Part shown: in pieces, positions 18,037-26,931 of the stretch
How positions within the stretch are numbered: the first letter of the stretch is position 1
Layout: the number at the start of each line of letters is the position of its first letter
Origin: Nocardia mangyaensis
Lineage (GTDB): Bacteria > Actinomycetota > Actinomycetes > Mycobacteriales > Mycobacteriaceae
Length of the DNA stretch: 64,000 nucleotides
NCBI RefSeq assembly: GCF_001886715.1
Contig: NZ_CP018082.1
Location: forward strand, 6,634,001-6,698,000
Direction: 5' to 3'
Notes under the pieces: generated by a model
Told to the model about the DNA's origin: nothing
What the model saw: the letters and a program-made list of their open reading frames with translations, nothing else
Database searches by the model: none
Made by a program: the position numbers and the translations under genes

Positions 18037-19053
18037 CTACCCGAAGACCGGGTTGCGGCGCTTGGCGAGCAGCTTGTAGAGGGTCTGCTGGATGGTTTCG
18101 CGGACCTGATCGGTGACCTCGAACATGGTCATCGGGTCGTCGGCGTCTTCGGGTTCGAAGGGCGTGGTGACGATCGGCTCGCCGAACTCGATGTACCACT
18201 TCGACGGCAGCGGGATCGCGCCGAGCGGGCCAAGATGCGGGAACAGCGGGGTGACCGGGAAGTACGGCAGGCCGAGCAGGCGGGCCAGCGGCTTGATGTC
18301 GGCCAGCTTCGGGTAGATCTCCTCCGAGCCGACGATCGAGCACGGGATGATCGGCACGCCGGTGCGCACCGCGGCGGAGACGAAACCACCGCGACCGAAG
18401 CGCTGCAGCTTGTAGCGGTCGGCGTAGTTCTTGCCGACGCCCTTGAAGCCCTCGGGGAACACACCGGCGATCTGGCCGGAGCGCAGCAGTCGCTCGGCGT
18501 CGGGATGACAGGCCAGCGTGTGCCCGGCCTTGCGAGCCAGCGCGCCGAGCACGGGCAGTTCGAAGATGAGGTCGGCGGCCAGTAGTCGCAGTGCGCGGTG
18601 GGCAGGGTGCTTGTCGTGGATGGCCAGTTGCAGCATCAGTCCGTCGATCGGGACGGTGCCCGCGTGGTTGGCGACGATGAGCGCGCCACCGGTGGTGGGG
18701 ATGTTCTCGATCCCGGCGACCTCGACGCGGAACCAGTAGTCCGACAGCGGGCGCAGGGCGGGCAGGATGACCGATTCGAGCAGGTGGCGGTCATAACCGA
18801 ACTCGTCGACCTGGTAATCGCCCGTCATCCGTCGACGCGCGAACTCGGCGGTGCGTTCGATCTGCTCGCCGACGGCATCGCGCAGGATGTCGGTGAGGGT
18901 CTTGGGCGCCGCGGCCGGCATGCCGGGCCGGTGGTCGCTCAGCGAGGTGACCGGGGTGGGTTGCATCGGCTGATCCGGCCAGCGCCGGGCCGGTGGTCGT
19001 TGTCGGGTCTCGACGTTCACGTCGAGACGAATGACTTTCGCTCCCTCGTTCAT
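18037..19053 (-). CDS. Lysophospholipid acyltransferase family protein (PlsC-like)
   Basis: A 338-aa acyltransferase. The catalytic block NHAGTVPIDG (near residue 128) is a spaced variant of the HX4D motif, followed by the substrate-phosphate motif VFPEGFKGVGK (about 197-207) and the IIPCSIVGSEE segment. Residues 1-55 are a polar Pro-rich extension. ATG 19053 overlaps the stop of the epimerase gene (ATGA). Likely role: transfer of an acyl group to a glycerophospholipid or related acceptor at the membrane. Corresponds to Rv0502. Confidence 0.87.
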   Translation of the reverse strand: MNEGAKVIRLDVNVETRQRPPARRWPDQPMQPTPVTSLSDHRPGMPAAAPKTLTDILRDAVGEQIERTAEFARRRMTGDYQVDEFGYDRHLLESVILPALRPLSDYWFRVEVAGIENIPTTGGALIVANHAGTVPIDGLMLQLAIHDKHPAHRALRLLAADLIFELPVLGALARKAGHTLACHPDAERLLRSGQIAGVFPEGFKGVGKNYADRYKLQRFGRGGFVSAAVRTGVPIIPCSIVGSEEIYPKLADIKPLARLLGLPYFPVTPLFPHLGPLGAIPLPSKWYIEFGEPIVTTPFEPEDADDPMTMFEVTDQVRETIQQTLYKLLAKRRNPVFG

Positions 19054-20135
19054 GTACGCGCTCCTGAATTGGCCCCGATGAGGCCGAGCAGTTTGTTTTC
19101 CGCGGCATCGATCCAAGCCGGATCGAAGACGGGCCGCAACGCTGCGCCCGCGATGAAGTCGTCGAATGCCTGGACCGTGGTCCAGCGCGGGGTGAAGCCG
19201 AGTTCGGTGCGCATGCGGGTGGTATCGAGCCCGCAGCCGAAGTAGAAGTAGTCGGGTTGTTCGCCACTGAAACCGCGCATGACCGGGCCCATCAGCGTGC
19301 GCCCGACCGAACGGAAGACGAACAGCGGCACGGGCGCGGCGATGCGCCCGGCCCGTCTGATGGCCTGCGACATGGCCAGCGCGCCGTCACCCGCGACATT
19401 GACCGTGCCACCGCCGGCACGCAGAGCCGCGTGCACGAGCACCGCGACCGCGTCCTCCTCGTGCAGCAATTGCAGCCGGGCCTCGCGACCGAGCACGGTG
19501 GGGGTGATCGGCGACCGCAGATATTGCACCCCGCGATCGGCCATTCGCGGACCGACGATCGGCGCGAATCGCAGAATCGACGCCGAGATGTCGGGCCTGC
19601 GCCGCGCCATTCCGCGCACCAGCGCCTCGATATCGATCATGTCGCGCGCGAACCAGCCCGCGGGCGGGGTGCGCGCACCCATTTCCTCGGTGAATTTCGC
19701 CGGGTCCTTGGCGCTGCAGCCGTAGACCGCCGAGGAGGACCGCACGACCACGCGCCGCACCGACGGCGCCTTCTGGCAGACCGCGAGCAATTGCATCGCG
19801 CCGAGGACGTTGAGGTCCTTCATCACCGCACGCCCGCCGCCGGCCGGTGGCCGGGTGAGCACGGCCGCGTGCACGACCGTGTCGACGTCGTTGCCCTCGA
19901 CGACCTTGCGGATCAGCGGATTCCTGATGTCGGCGCGCACGAACTCCGCACTGCCCATCCGTCGCCGCAGCTCCCGGCTCGGGGTCATGATGTCGACCGC
20001 GATGACGCGTTCGACGCCCGGCTCGGCGGCGAGCCGGGCCGCGACATTGCCGCCGAAGAACCGGCTGGCACCGGTGACCAGCACTACCTTCGGCGAGTGT
20101 GGTTCTCGCGTGTCGGAACTTGGACCTGACCCCAC
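19050..20135 (-). CDS. NAD-dependent epimerase/dehydratase-family protein
   Basis: A 361-aa extended SDR. The nucleotide-binding motif appears as TGASRFFGGNVAARL near residue 20, followed by the DIRNP and VVHAAVL segments typical of sugar-nucleotide epimerases. The usual YxxxK catalytic pair is not preserved: the equivalent position reads GWFARDMIDIE, with Phe in place of Tyr, although RSSSAVYG upstream is intact. It may be a binding or non-canonical enzyme. Coupled by ATGA to the acyltransferase downstream, as in Rv0501-Rv0502. Substrate unknown. Confidence 0.8.
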   Translation of the reverse strand: MGSGPSSDTREPHSPKVVLVTGASRFFGGNVAARLAAEPGVERVIAVDIMTPSRELRRRMGSAEFVRADIRNPLIRKVVEGNDVDTVVHAAVLTRPPAGGGRAVMKDLNVLGAMQLLAVCQKAPSVRRVVVRSSSAVYGCSAKDPAKFTEEMGARTPPAGWFARDMIDIEALVRGMARRRPDISASILRFAPIVGPRMADRGVQYLRSPITPTVLGREARLQLLHEEDAVAVLVHAALRAGGGTVNVAGDGALAMSQAIRRAGRIAAPVPLFVFRSVGRTLMGPVMRGFSGEQPDYFYFGCGLDTTRMRTELGFTPRWTTVQAFDDFIAGAALRPVFDPAWIDAAENKLLGLIGANSGART

Positions 20136-20270
20136 TCAAAGCCCCCTGCTTCTCATGTTTCGCGTACCAGAGTAGCCGCATTCACGCCACCCGCCGCCAC
20201 GATCAACAAGCTTTTAACGATGACGACCCGTCATCGCATGGTGAGATTCACAAACCTGATCTTTTCAAAA

Positions 20271-20305
20271 CGAGAGCCCGCCACCTCGAAGGTGGCGGGC
20301 TCTCG
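20271..20305 (-). terminator. Terminator after the bS22 gene
   Basis: A perfect 16-base stem (20271-20286 with 20290-20305; CGAGAGCCCGCCACCT) and a three-base loop lie 15 bases beyond the bS22 stop codon. On the minus strand it is followed directly by TTTTGAAAAG, a U-run, so it is a textbook intrinsic terminator. Confidence 0.92.
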
Positions 20306-20319
20306 TAGGGCACGCGGGC

Positions 20320-20421
20320 TTACTTGCCGAGTTTGCGTCGCTGAACACGTGTGCGGCGAAGCAGCTTGCGGTGCTTCTTCTTCGACATACGCTTGCGGCG
20401 CTTCTTGATCACAGAACCCAT
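20320..20421 (-). CDS. Small ribosomal subunit protein bS22 (AURKAIP1/COX24-domain)
   Basis: A 33-aa extremely basic protein ([19 protein letters not shown] onward, ending RRKLGK). It is identical in character to the short mycobacterial 30S protein bS22 annotated at Rv0500B. ATG 20421 is preceded by GAGGAAA. It stands alone between the HTH gene and a strong terminator, consistent with a separate, highly expressed transcript. Confidence 0.93.
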
Positions 20422-20618
20422 AGGGTTTCCTCGCGTTCTCTCTACTCGGCATCCACACGCGGTTCGCGTGCGTCGTCTGGTGACCGCGCCGCCGGGGCGC
20501 ACCGGACACCACAAAGCGGTGCCACCGGCAGGCGGACACGAACCAAGGGTTCATGCTACAGAGCCGCCTGCGGGCTGGCGCCCGCGGGTTCGCTGTATTC
20601 GTGGCGGCTGGCGCCGCG

Positions 20619-20708
20619 GGTTCTCGGCCTGTTCCCTCGATCTTCCCTCCCTGCGGGCACTCCTTCGTCGCGCCCTCCGGTCGGTCCAGATCGAGGCGGC
20701 CGAGAACC
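20619..20708. repeat. Long nested inverted repeat after the HTH gene
   Basis: Two nested pairs of arms: GGTTCTCGGCC (20619-20629) with GGCCGAGAACC (20698-20708), and CCTCGATCT (20635-20643) with AGATCGAGG (20688-20696). Together they make a roughly 90-base extended hairpin that begins inside the HTH stop codon. Adjacent to it, GCTGGCGCC-GCGGGTTC occurs twice (about 20573-20590 and 20608-20624). It could be a terminator, but the size and nested design look like a dispersed REP-type element. Confidence 0.6.
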
Positions 20709-20989
20709 TAACCGGCGTCGAAGTACGACGTCTCCAGGTAGTCGTGCACCGCCTTCGCGTGCACCCGGAACGACCGGCCGACACGCACCGCGGGCAGTTC
20801 ACCCGAGTGCACGAGCCGATACACCGTCATCTTCGACACCCGCATGAGATCGGCGACTTCGGCGACGGTGAGAAAATGAGTGCCACCGCCGATCACGGGT
20901 TGCCCCTGCGTGGCCCGCGGTCCGGGTGATCCCGAACCACCGCCCGACGCCGAGGGATTACTTGCAGACATTCTGTTCGCAGACATCAT
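20708..20989 (-). CDS. BldC/excisionase-type helix-turn-helix protein
   Basis: A 93-aa DNA-binding protein. Residues 1-36 are a Ser/Gly-rich flexible tail. Residues about 38-90 are a MerR-like winged helix-turn-helix of the excisionase family (FLTVAEVADLMRVSKMTVYR, then LVHSGELPAVRVGRSFRVH). It corresponds to Rv0500A and resembles the streptomycete developmental regulator BldC. The start is the first of tandem ATG codons (20989), with GGAGG at 21001-21005. Targets unknown. Confidence 0.88.
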   Translation of the reverse strand: MMSANRMSASNPSASGGGSGSPGPRATQGQPVIGGGTHFLTVAEVADLMRVSKMTVYRLVHSGELPAVRVGRSFRVHAKAVHDYLETSYFDAG

Positions 20990-21133
20990 GGCACCATTGA
21001 CCTCCGGCACGTCCGCGCCACCGGCTTCCCCACCGGCGGAACAGACACGCACGTGCTTCTACGAGCTTAGCGGGACCAGTGGGATTACTGCGACGGGTGT
21101 GAGAAATCGGTTTTCATCCCGGGTACCCGATCG

Positions 21134-21952
21134 TCATTCGTTCGACGCGCCATGTTCGGCGGAACGATGCCTGGCGGCCTGCAACGCCTCGATGAACGTC
21201 GAGCGCAGCGCGCCGCGCTCGAGCTCACGCAGGGCCGCCGCCGTCGTCCCACCGGGCGAGGTGACCGCGGCCCGCAGATCGACCGCGCTCTGCCCGGTCT
21301 CGTCCAGCAGCGCGGCCGAACCGATCATGGTCTGCACGACCAGTTCGCTGGCCACATCGCGCGTCAGCCCCAGGCCGACACCGGCATCGATCATCGCCTC
21401 GACGACGAGAAAGAAATACGCCGGTCCCGAACCCGACACCGCGGTGACCGCGTCCATCTGTGATTCGGCCACCGTCACCACCTTACCCACGGCTTCGAGC
21501 ATCGCGCCGACCTGCTCGAGCTGCTCGTCATCGGCGTAGCGGCCGGGCGCGATCACGCTCATGCCCTGTCCGACCAGCATCGGAGTGTTGGGCATGACCC
21601 GCACCACGGCGAACCCGGCGGGCAGTTTGGATTCGAGCCTGGCGGTGGTGACACCGGCGGCCAGCGAGACGAGCACCTGGTCGCTGCCGCTGTCCAGATC
21701 GGCCTTGGACAGGTCGGTCAGCACCGAGTCGACCACGCCGGGCTTGACCGCGACCACGACGATGTCGGCGCCGACGACCGCCTCGGCGACCGATCCGCTC
21801 ACCCGCACCTTGAAGCGCTCGGCGAGCTGCGCGGCCCGCGGCGCCGACGGCTCGACGACGACCAGATCCTTCGTCGCCCGGCCGGATTCCAGCAATCCGG
21901 CGACCAGCGCCTCACCGATCCGACCGCCACCGACCACCGCAATTCTCGTCAT
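21134..21952 (-). CDS. proC: Pyrroline-5-carboxylate reductase
   Basis: A 272-aa enzyme catalysing the NAD(P)H-dependent reduction of pyrroline-5-carboxylate to proline. The N-terminal Rossmann motif VVGGGRIGEALVAGLL, the VAVKP segment, RVMPNTPMLVGQGMS, and the C-terminal signature (TAVSGSGPAYFFLVVEAM, later LRAAVTSPGGTTAAAL) are all present at normal spacing. ATG 21952 is the start. It probably forms its own unit with a short leader to the thioesterase gene upstream. Confidence 0.95.
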   Translation of the reverse strand: MTRIAVVGGGRIGEALVAGLLESGRATKDLVVVEPSAPRAAQLAERFKVRVSGSVAEAVVGADIVVVAVKPGVVDSVLTDLSKADLDSGSDQVLVSLAAGVTTARLESKLPAGFAVVRVMPNTPMLVGQGMSVIAPGRYADDEQLEQVGAMLEAVGKVVTVAESQMDAVTAVSGSGPAYFFLVVEAMIDAGVGLGLTRDVASELVVQTMIGSAALLDETGQSAVDLRAAVTSPGGTTAAALRELERGALRSTFIEALQAARHRSAEHGASNE

Positions 21953-21980
21953 GCGGACAAGATTAGTGGTGCCGGGAAAC

Positions 21981-22847
21981 TCAGCGCGCCGCCGGGATCA
22001 GCGCCAGCTGGCGACTCTGCGCGACGACCGCACCGGTGCAGTCGATGACCAGCTGATCCTCGTCGAACATGCGCTCACCGACCTCACGGGCGGTCGCGAT
22101 GACCCGCAGCCAGCCCGGGGCGGGCACGCGGCGCAGGTAGGTGGTCATCTGCACGGTCGGCGACCAGCCGAAGTGGCCGAGGTTGATCGGCACCGGCGGG
22201 CTCATGTCGGCAGCCATCATGGCGAAGGCGGCACGCACCCGCGGATCGGCCTCGTCGCCGTCGAGCGGGCGGATCCACAGGCGCGCACGGGGCGCGCCGG
22301 TCTCGCCGCGGGCGAAGTCGGCCCAGGCCGCGTCGAGGTGAACCCGCGCCACCTGGCCGACGTGCACGATCTTGCCCATCGGAGTGTCCGGGGTGTACTC
22401 GAGCGCAGTCGCGTCGGGCTCGGCGGGCATGTCGGTCTCGGTGTCGCTCCAGCGGGTCGCCGTGACGTCGAGGTGGCCGAAGGTGAAGGCGGTGCGCACG
22501 AGGGTGCGACCGCCCTGGATCAGGTCGGCGTCGGCCAGGCAGATCTGGCGGCCTTTCTTGCGGATGCGCACCGCGTACTCGACCTCGCCGGGCTCGGGGG
22601 CGCCGAGGAAGTCGGAGCTGGCCGCGATGGGCGCCATCTGGGCGAGCGAGGCGTCTGCTTCGGTGAGCCAGCGGGTCGCCGCGGCGGCGCTGGCGGCGAC
22701 CATGGTGCCGCCGTGCACCTTGGAACCGATGGTCCAGGCGGCGTCGATGACGCCGACGTAGCGGCCGGTCTCGGCATCGGTGGTGGTGAGCTCGGTCAGG
22801 TCACAAACCTGACTGAACGGCGCGTGGGTCGCGAGTTCTCGCGTCAT
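21981..22847 (-). CDS. Acyl-CoA thioesterase-like protein (double hot-dog fold)
   Basis: A 288-aa protein of the TesB-like thioesterase group (Rv0499 position). The first hot-dog contains GSKVHGGTMVAASAAAATRW, and the second contains MSPPVPINLGHFGWSPTVQMTTYLRRVP. The C-terminal half ends with VIDCTGAVVAQSRQLALIP, typical of acyl-CoA hydrolases. ATG 22847 is preceded by AGGAG, so the longer frame starting MLVRCTN is rejected. Natural acyl substrate unknown. Confidence 0.82.
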   Translation of the reverse strand: MTRELATHAPFSQVCDLTELTTTDAETGRYVGVIDAAWTIGSKVHGGTMVAASAAAATRWLTEADASLAQMAPIAASSDFLGAPEPGEVEYAVRIRKKGRQICLADADLIQGGRTLVRTAFTFGHLDVTATRWSDTETDMPAEPDATALEYTPDTPMGKIVHVGQVARVHLDAAWADFARGETGAPRARLWIRPLDGDEADPRVRAAFAMMAADMSPPVPINLGHFGWSPTVQMTTYLRRVPAPGWLRVIATAREVGERMFDEDQLVIDCTGAVVAQSRQLALIPAAR

Positions 22848-22930
22848 CGTCACTCCTGGTCGAGTTTCCCGGCAGTTCGTACAGCGTACAAGCATGCCGT
22901 CGCGCCCGCTGTTCCGCGCTGGGGATGGAG

Positions 22931-23815
22931 TCAGGTCAGATCGGCGTGCGAGGGCTCGGGGTCGGGGGTGGCACCGGTCAGGTGCCGCCGGGCGAAGTCG
23001 AGCGTGCGGGCCAGCTGGGCGGCGCGCTCGGTGGTGGTGCGCGCGGTCTGGGTGTTGATCTCGGCCACCGCGTGCCCGGTGAAACCGGTGTGCACCAGGT
23101 GCTCACACAGCTGCGCGCAGGGCTGGGTGCCCTCACCGGGGACCAGATGCTCGTCGTGGGCGGCGCCGCGCCCGTCGGCCAGATGCAGATGCACCAGGCC
23201 CTCCCCCATCCGCCGGGCCAGCTCGAGCGCATCGGTGCCCGCGGTCGCGGTGTGCGACAGGTCGAGGGTGTAGTGGTCGAACCCGATATCGGTCGGGTCG
23301 TAGGAGGGACTGAACGCGCTCACCGCGGGGCCCGGCCCGGAACGTCGCTCCAGCCTGCGCACCGCACCCTCCCGGAACAGTGTGTCGGCGCGCATCGGAA
23401 ACATGTTCTCCACCGCGACCTTCACCGGATGATGCGCCTCGAGCTCGCCGACCTGCTCGGCGAAACCCTTGGCGTAGCGGCGCTGCCAGCGAAACGGTGG
23501 ATGCACCACCACGGTGTCGGCACCCAGCGCCTCGGCCGTGCGCACACTGCGTTCCAGCTTGGCCACCGGGTCGGCACCCCACACCCGTTGAGAGATCAGC
23601 AGACACGGCGCGTGCACGGCGAGCACCGGCACCCCGTAGCGCTTGGCATAGGACTGCACCGTCGCGATGTCCTGGCTGGCCGGTTCGGCCCACACCATCA
23701 ATTCCACACCGTCGTAACCCAATTCGGCCGCGTAGCGAAACGCCGCCTGGGTGTTTTCCGGATACACCGACGCCGTCGACAACCCGATGCCGATGTCAAC
23801 CCGCGCGTTCCCCAC
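22931..23815 (-). CDS. TIM-barrel sugar phosphate isomerase/epimerase-like protein
   Basis: A 294-aa AP-endonuclease-2/xylose-isomerase-like TIM barrel. Metal-ligand-type residues are visible: GVELMVW (Glu), VVVHPPF (His), KVAVENMF (Glu), LDLSHT (Asp, His), HLHLADGR (His, Asp) and AVAEINTQ (Glu). It corresponds to Rv0498. It is downstream of the long membrane protein gene on the same strand with a 16-base gap. Substrate unknown. Confidence 0.85.
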   Translation of the reverse strand: MGNARVDIGIGLSTASVYPENTQAAFRYAAELGYDGVELMVWAEPASQDIATVQSYAKRYGVPVLAVHAPCLLISQRVWGADPVAKLERSVRTAEALGADTVVVHPPFRWQRRYAKGFAEQVGELEAHHPVKVAVENMFPMRADTLFREGAVRRLERRSGPGPAVSAFSPSYDPTDIGFDHYTLDLSHTATAGTDALELARRMGEGLVHLHLADGRGAAHDEHLVPGEGTQPCAQLCEHLVHTGFTGHAVAEINTQTARTTTERAAQLARTLDFARRHLTGATPDPEPSHADLT

Positions 23816-23831
23816 AGCCCACTCCCTGCCT

Positions 23832-25886
23832 TCAGCTGGTACTGAGGAGAAAGGCTAGCGGTCCCAGTGTCACGAAGACGCCCACGACGACGGCGATCAC
23901 AGTGCTGAGGATGTCGTCGGTGCGGCGCAGCACCCGAACCAGCGCCACCAGACCGAGGATCACGACCATCGCCAGGGCCAGCGCCACCCAGTGCATGGTC
24001 TCCCACAGGGTCTCGAAACCCTTGAACAGCAACATTCCGGCGACCGCGGCACCCGCGCTCTGCCCGGCCAGGATCAGCCACTGGCGGCGGTTGTCGGACT
24101 CCGCGGAACCGCCACCTGTCAAGCGGGACACACGCGCGAGTGCCCGGCTGCCCGACACCCGGCTGGTCGACTCGTCACCGTCGGCGTCGCCACCGCGGCG
24201 CAGACGCGAGATCGCCATGCTGCCCGCCATACCGCGCGCGGCCCGCGACTTGGCTCGGCGGGCCACCTTGGACGCGGCGGCCTTGGTCGCGGCCCGCCTG
24301 CTCGCCCGGGTCGGCTTCGGCTCGGGTTCGTAGTCGTAGTCGTCGTAGTCGGTGTCGTCGTACTCGCCGTCGGCGTAGTCCGCGTCGGAGTAGTCGTTGT
24401 CGGCGTAATCGCGATCGACGTAATCGGACTCGGCGTAGTCGTCGGTATCGGGTTCGGCGCCGCGCTTGTCACCGACGCGGTAGACCTCGGTGCGCGCGTC
24501 GGCGCCCTGGTCGGCCTGCTGTCGGAGCAGATCACCGGCGACCGACTGCCCGGCGACCAGTGGCTGTTCCTGACTGACCGGCGACCACGCGGCCGTCGGG
24601 AAACCACCGCTCTCCGGTGCCTTCGTCGCCGGGCGATGCCTGCGCGCCGACCACGACGGCAGCCCACCGGACTTGCCCGACGAACGCCTGCGTTCCAGCG
24701 ACGGGCGCTGATCACCCGGCACCTGCGGGTCATCGACACCCGGCGCGTGGTGAAAAGCCTGGGCGGCATCGGCGGCCGATGCGGGGAAACCGTTGAACCC
24801 GGAGCCCCGGTCAGCACCGGGATAATCGTTGAAGCCGGCAGCGGGCTCACCGCCCGGAAAACCGTTGCGCCCCGAGCTCGGCGCGTTCCCCGGAACACCG
24901 TTGAGTCCAGGAGCGGGCCCGGCACCAGGGAACCCGCCGAAACCCGAAGCGGGCTCGGCGCCGGGGAACCCGTTGAAACTCGGAGTGGGCCCGGCACCAG
25001 GGAACCCGTTCAATCCCGCCGCGCGGTCCGGGGCAGGGCCACCGATGCGCCCGTGACCCGGATCGACACCCCGACCGTTGAAGCTCGACAGCGGATCGGT
25101 GGTCCCCGCCCCATTGAACGCCTGCGGCGCATCCGCGGGCCCGAACGCGTCGTACCCGTTCGGCCCGTACCCCGGCGCCGGTGACCACGGTTCGGCAGCG
25201 TCCTCGGCCGCCTCGGCCGCCCGTCGACGCGCGGCCCGGCCACCGGTGGCAGGCGGCGGTTCGGGGAACGGGGTCGGCTCGTCCTCGGGATCGGGCTTTC
25301 GGCGACGCCCACCACCCGATCCGGGCACGGCCGGAATCGCACCGGAACCGAACAACTCGGCGATGCCAGGATCGACCGGCTGCGACCCGGTACCGGGTGC
25401 GCCGAGCCGGTCCGGACCACGGCCATGGGTGCGCGTCCCGGAATCGCGCGCCTCGGCCCGGTAGGGACCGAACGGGTCCGACGCGGAACCGCCCATGCCG
25501 AGTGGATCGCGCGGATCGGGAGCGGAGAATCGCGAGTTCGGATCGACGCGGGCGATCGGGTCCGAGACCGGGGAGAACACCGGTTCGGCCGGTCCGGGCG
25601 GCGGGTAGGGCGCGGGCTGGTAGCTCGCGGGCGGCTCGTAGCTCGTCGGTTCCGGCACGTAGGTCGGCGCCGGTTCGGGCGCCGCCGGTTCCGGCGCGGG
25701 GGCCGCGTGCGAACTCGGGCCCGAGCGGACGGTCGCGTTCTCGCCGGTCAGATCGGTGACCGAGAGCCCACGTCCGCTGCGCCGACGTCGGCCGCCGCCA
25801 CCGCTGCTCGGCGGGGCCGAGCCCTGAGCGGCGTTGCGCGCCAGCAGCTCGGCGACCGATAGTTGTTTCGAATCCTCACCGCTCAC
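23832..25886 (-). CDS. Long repeat-rich membrane protein with SVAELL N-terminal motif
   Basis: A 684-aa protein. The extreme N-terminus (VSGEDSKQLSVAELLARN) carries a motif seen in several actinobacterial membrane proteins. Residues about 30-480 are Pro/Gly/Ala-rich and disordered, including seven degenerate FNGFPGAxPxxG repeats (about 290-370) and an Asp/Tyr-rich block of YADxDY units (about 480-525). A basic patch follows and the C-terminal 100 residues hold three membrane helices. GTG 25886 is chosen because it overlaps the ppx stop (GTGA). It takes the place of M. tuberculosis Rv0497, a much shorter protein, so the disordered part has expanded here. Function unknown. Confidence 0.8.
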   Translation of the reverse strand: MSGEDSKQLSVAELLARNAAQGSAPPSSGGGGRRRRSGRGLSVTDLTGENATVRSGPSSHAAPAPEPAAPEPAPTYVPEPTSYEPPASYQPAPYPPPGPAEPVFSPVSDPIARVDPNSRFSAPDPRDPLGMGGSASDPFGPYRAEARDSGTRTHGRGPDRLGAPGTGSQPVDPGIAELFGSGAIPAVPGSGGGRRRKPDPEDEPTPFPEPPPATGGRAARRRAAEAAEDAAEPWSPAPGYGPNGYDAFGPADAPQAFNGAGTTDPLSSFNGRGVDPGHGRIGGPAPDRAAGLNGFPGAGPTPSFNGFPGAEPASGFGGFPGAGPAPGLNGVPGNAPSSGRNGFPGGEPAAGFNDYPGADRGSGFNGFPASAADAAQAFHHAPGVDDPQVPGDQRPSLERRRSSGKSGGLPSWSARRHRPATKAPESGGFPTAAWSPVSQEQPLVAGQSVAGDLLRQQADQGADARTEVYRVGDKRGAEPDTDDYAESDYVDRDYADNDYSDADYADGEYDDTDYDDYDYEPEPKPTRASRRAATKAAASKVARRAKSRAARGMAGSMAISRLRRGGDADGDESTSRVSGSRALARVSRLTGGGSAESDNRRQWLILAGQSAGAAVAGMLLFKGFETLWETMHWVALALAMVVILGLVALVRVLRRTDDILSTVIAVVVGVFVTLGPLAFLLSTS
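24774..25020. repeat. In-frame degenerate tandem repeat (7 units of about 36 bases)
   Basis: The block encodes successive FNGFPGAGP-type units inside the long membrane protein (variants GFPGAEPASG, GVPGNAPSSG, DYPGADRGSG). Units differ at many bases, so this is an old or selected protein repeat rather than a recent slippage product. Copy number could still vary among strains. Confidence 0.75.
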
Positions 25887-26866
25887 GCCGACTCCGCTCT
25901 CGCCACCGGCGCTACCGGCGGCGTGATGACCGGACCTCCGTTGGGCTCGGTATCGAGTTTGCGCAAGATGAGTCCTTCCCGCAACGCCCATGGGCAGATC
26001 TCGATGCTGTCGAGCGACAACGCCCGCATACTCGCCTCCGCGACCAGTGCCCCGGCGACCAACTGCTGGGACCGGTCCGAACTCACGCCTTCCAGTTCCG
26101 CGCGATCCGCGGCCGTCATCCGGGAGATGAACGCGATCAGCTGACGCAGACCGGAGCTGGTCAGTGTACGTCGCACCCGAGGACCGGCGGCCGAGGGCGC
26201 CGCACCGGTCAGCCTGGCCAGCGAACGGAATGTCTTCGATGTGCCGACGGCGAGATCGGGCTTGCCCGCCTCGATGATCGTCTTGGTCGGCACCACCAGC
26301 TCGGCGTCGAGCCAGTCGCGCAGGACCGCGATCTTGCGCTTGCCCGGCGGGTCGTCGCGCAGCCACTCCCTGGTGAGTCGGCCCGCGCCCAGCTGCAGCG
26401 ACAGCGCCACATCGGGCTCCTCGTCACCGCCGTTGGACATCTCCAGCGAGCCGCCGCCGATGTCGAGGTTGATGATGCGCCCGGCGCTCCAGCCGAACCA
26501 GCGGCGCACCGCGAGGAAGGTCAGCCGGGCCTCGTCGTCACCGGAGAGCACCCGCAGATCGACCCCGGTCGTGGTGCGCACGCGCGCGAGCACTTCCTCG
26601 GAGTTGGTCGCCTCGCGCAGGGCGGAGGTGGCGAACGGCATCAGCTCCACACACTTCGATGTGCGCGCCAGATCGGCGAACTCGACGATGGTGGCGATCA
26701 GTCGCGCCTCGCCGGCTTCGGTGATCCGCCCCCCGGCATCCATGTTCTCCGACAGCCGCAACGCCGACTTCGACGAACTCATCGGCATCGGGTGGCCACC
26801 ACGATGCGCGTCCACCACGAGCAGGTGAACGGTATTGCTTCCGACATCGAGAACACCAAGCCGCAC
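25883..26866 (-). CDS. Ppx/GppA family phosphatase (exopolyphosphatase-like)
   Basis: A 327-aa protein of the ASKHA Ppx/GppA family, which hydrolyses polyphosphate or pppGpp. The first phosphate loop is LDVGSNTVHLLVVDAH (residues 5-20), and the second is NLDIGGGSLEMSNG (about 133-146). The length matches the short, two-domain actinobacterial form (Rv0496). GTG 26866 is the start. It is coupled by GTGA to the downstream membrane protein gene and divergent from the Cys-rich gene. Which substrate is preferred cannot be read from sequence. Confidence 0.87.
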   Translation of the reverse strand: MRLGVLDVGSNTVHLLVVDAHRGGHPMPMSSSKSALRLSENMDAGGRITEAGEARLIATIVEFADLARTSKCVELMPFATSALREATNSEEVLARVRTTTGVDLRVLSGDDEARLTFLAVRRWFGWSAGRIINLDIGGGSLEMSNGGDEEPDVALSLQLGAGRLTREWLRDDPPGKRKIAVLRDWLDAELVVPTKTIIEAGKPDLAVGTSKTFRSLARLTGAAPSAAGPRVRRTLTSSGLRQLIAFISRMTAADRAELEGVSSDRSQQLVAGALVAEASMRALSLDSIEICPWALREGLILRKLDTEPNGGPVITPPVAPVARAESA

Positions 26867-26931
26867 AGGAATACGGTACTTGGTGATCCGGTACTACAGG
26901 CCAGGCGACTGAACTGTTAGCGTCAGCAGTT

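Noticed and set aside
24320..24450. Regular GTAGTC/CGTAGT pattern resembling a CRISPR or microsatellite
   Set aside because: It is the coding sequence of the Asp-Tyr repeats in the long membrane protein. Spacing and unit length are wrong for CRISPR and there are no cas genes.
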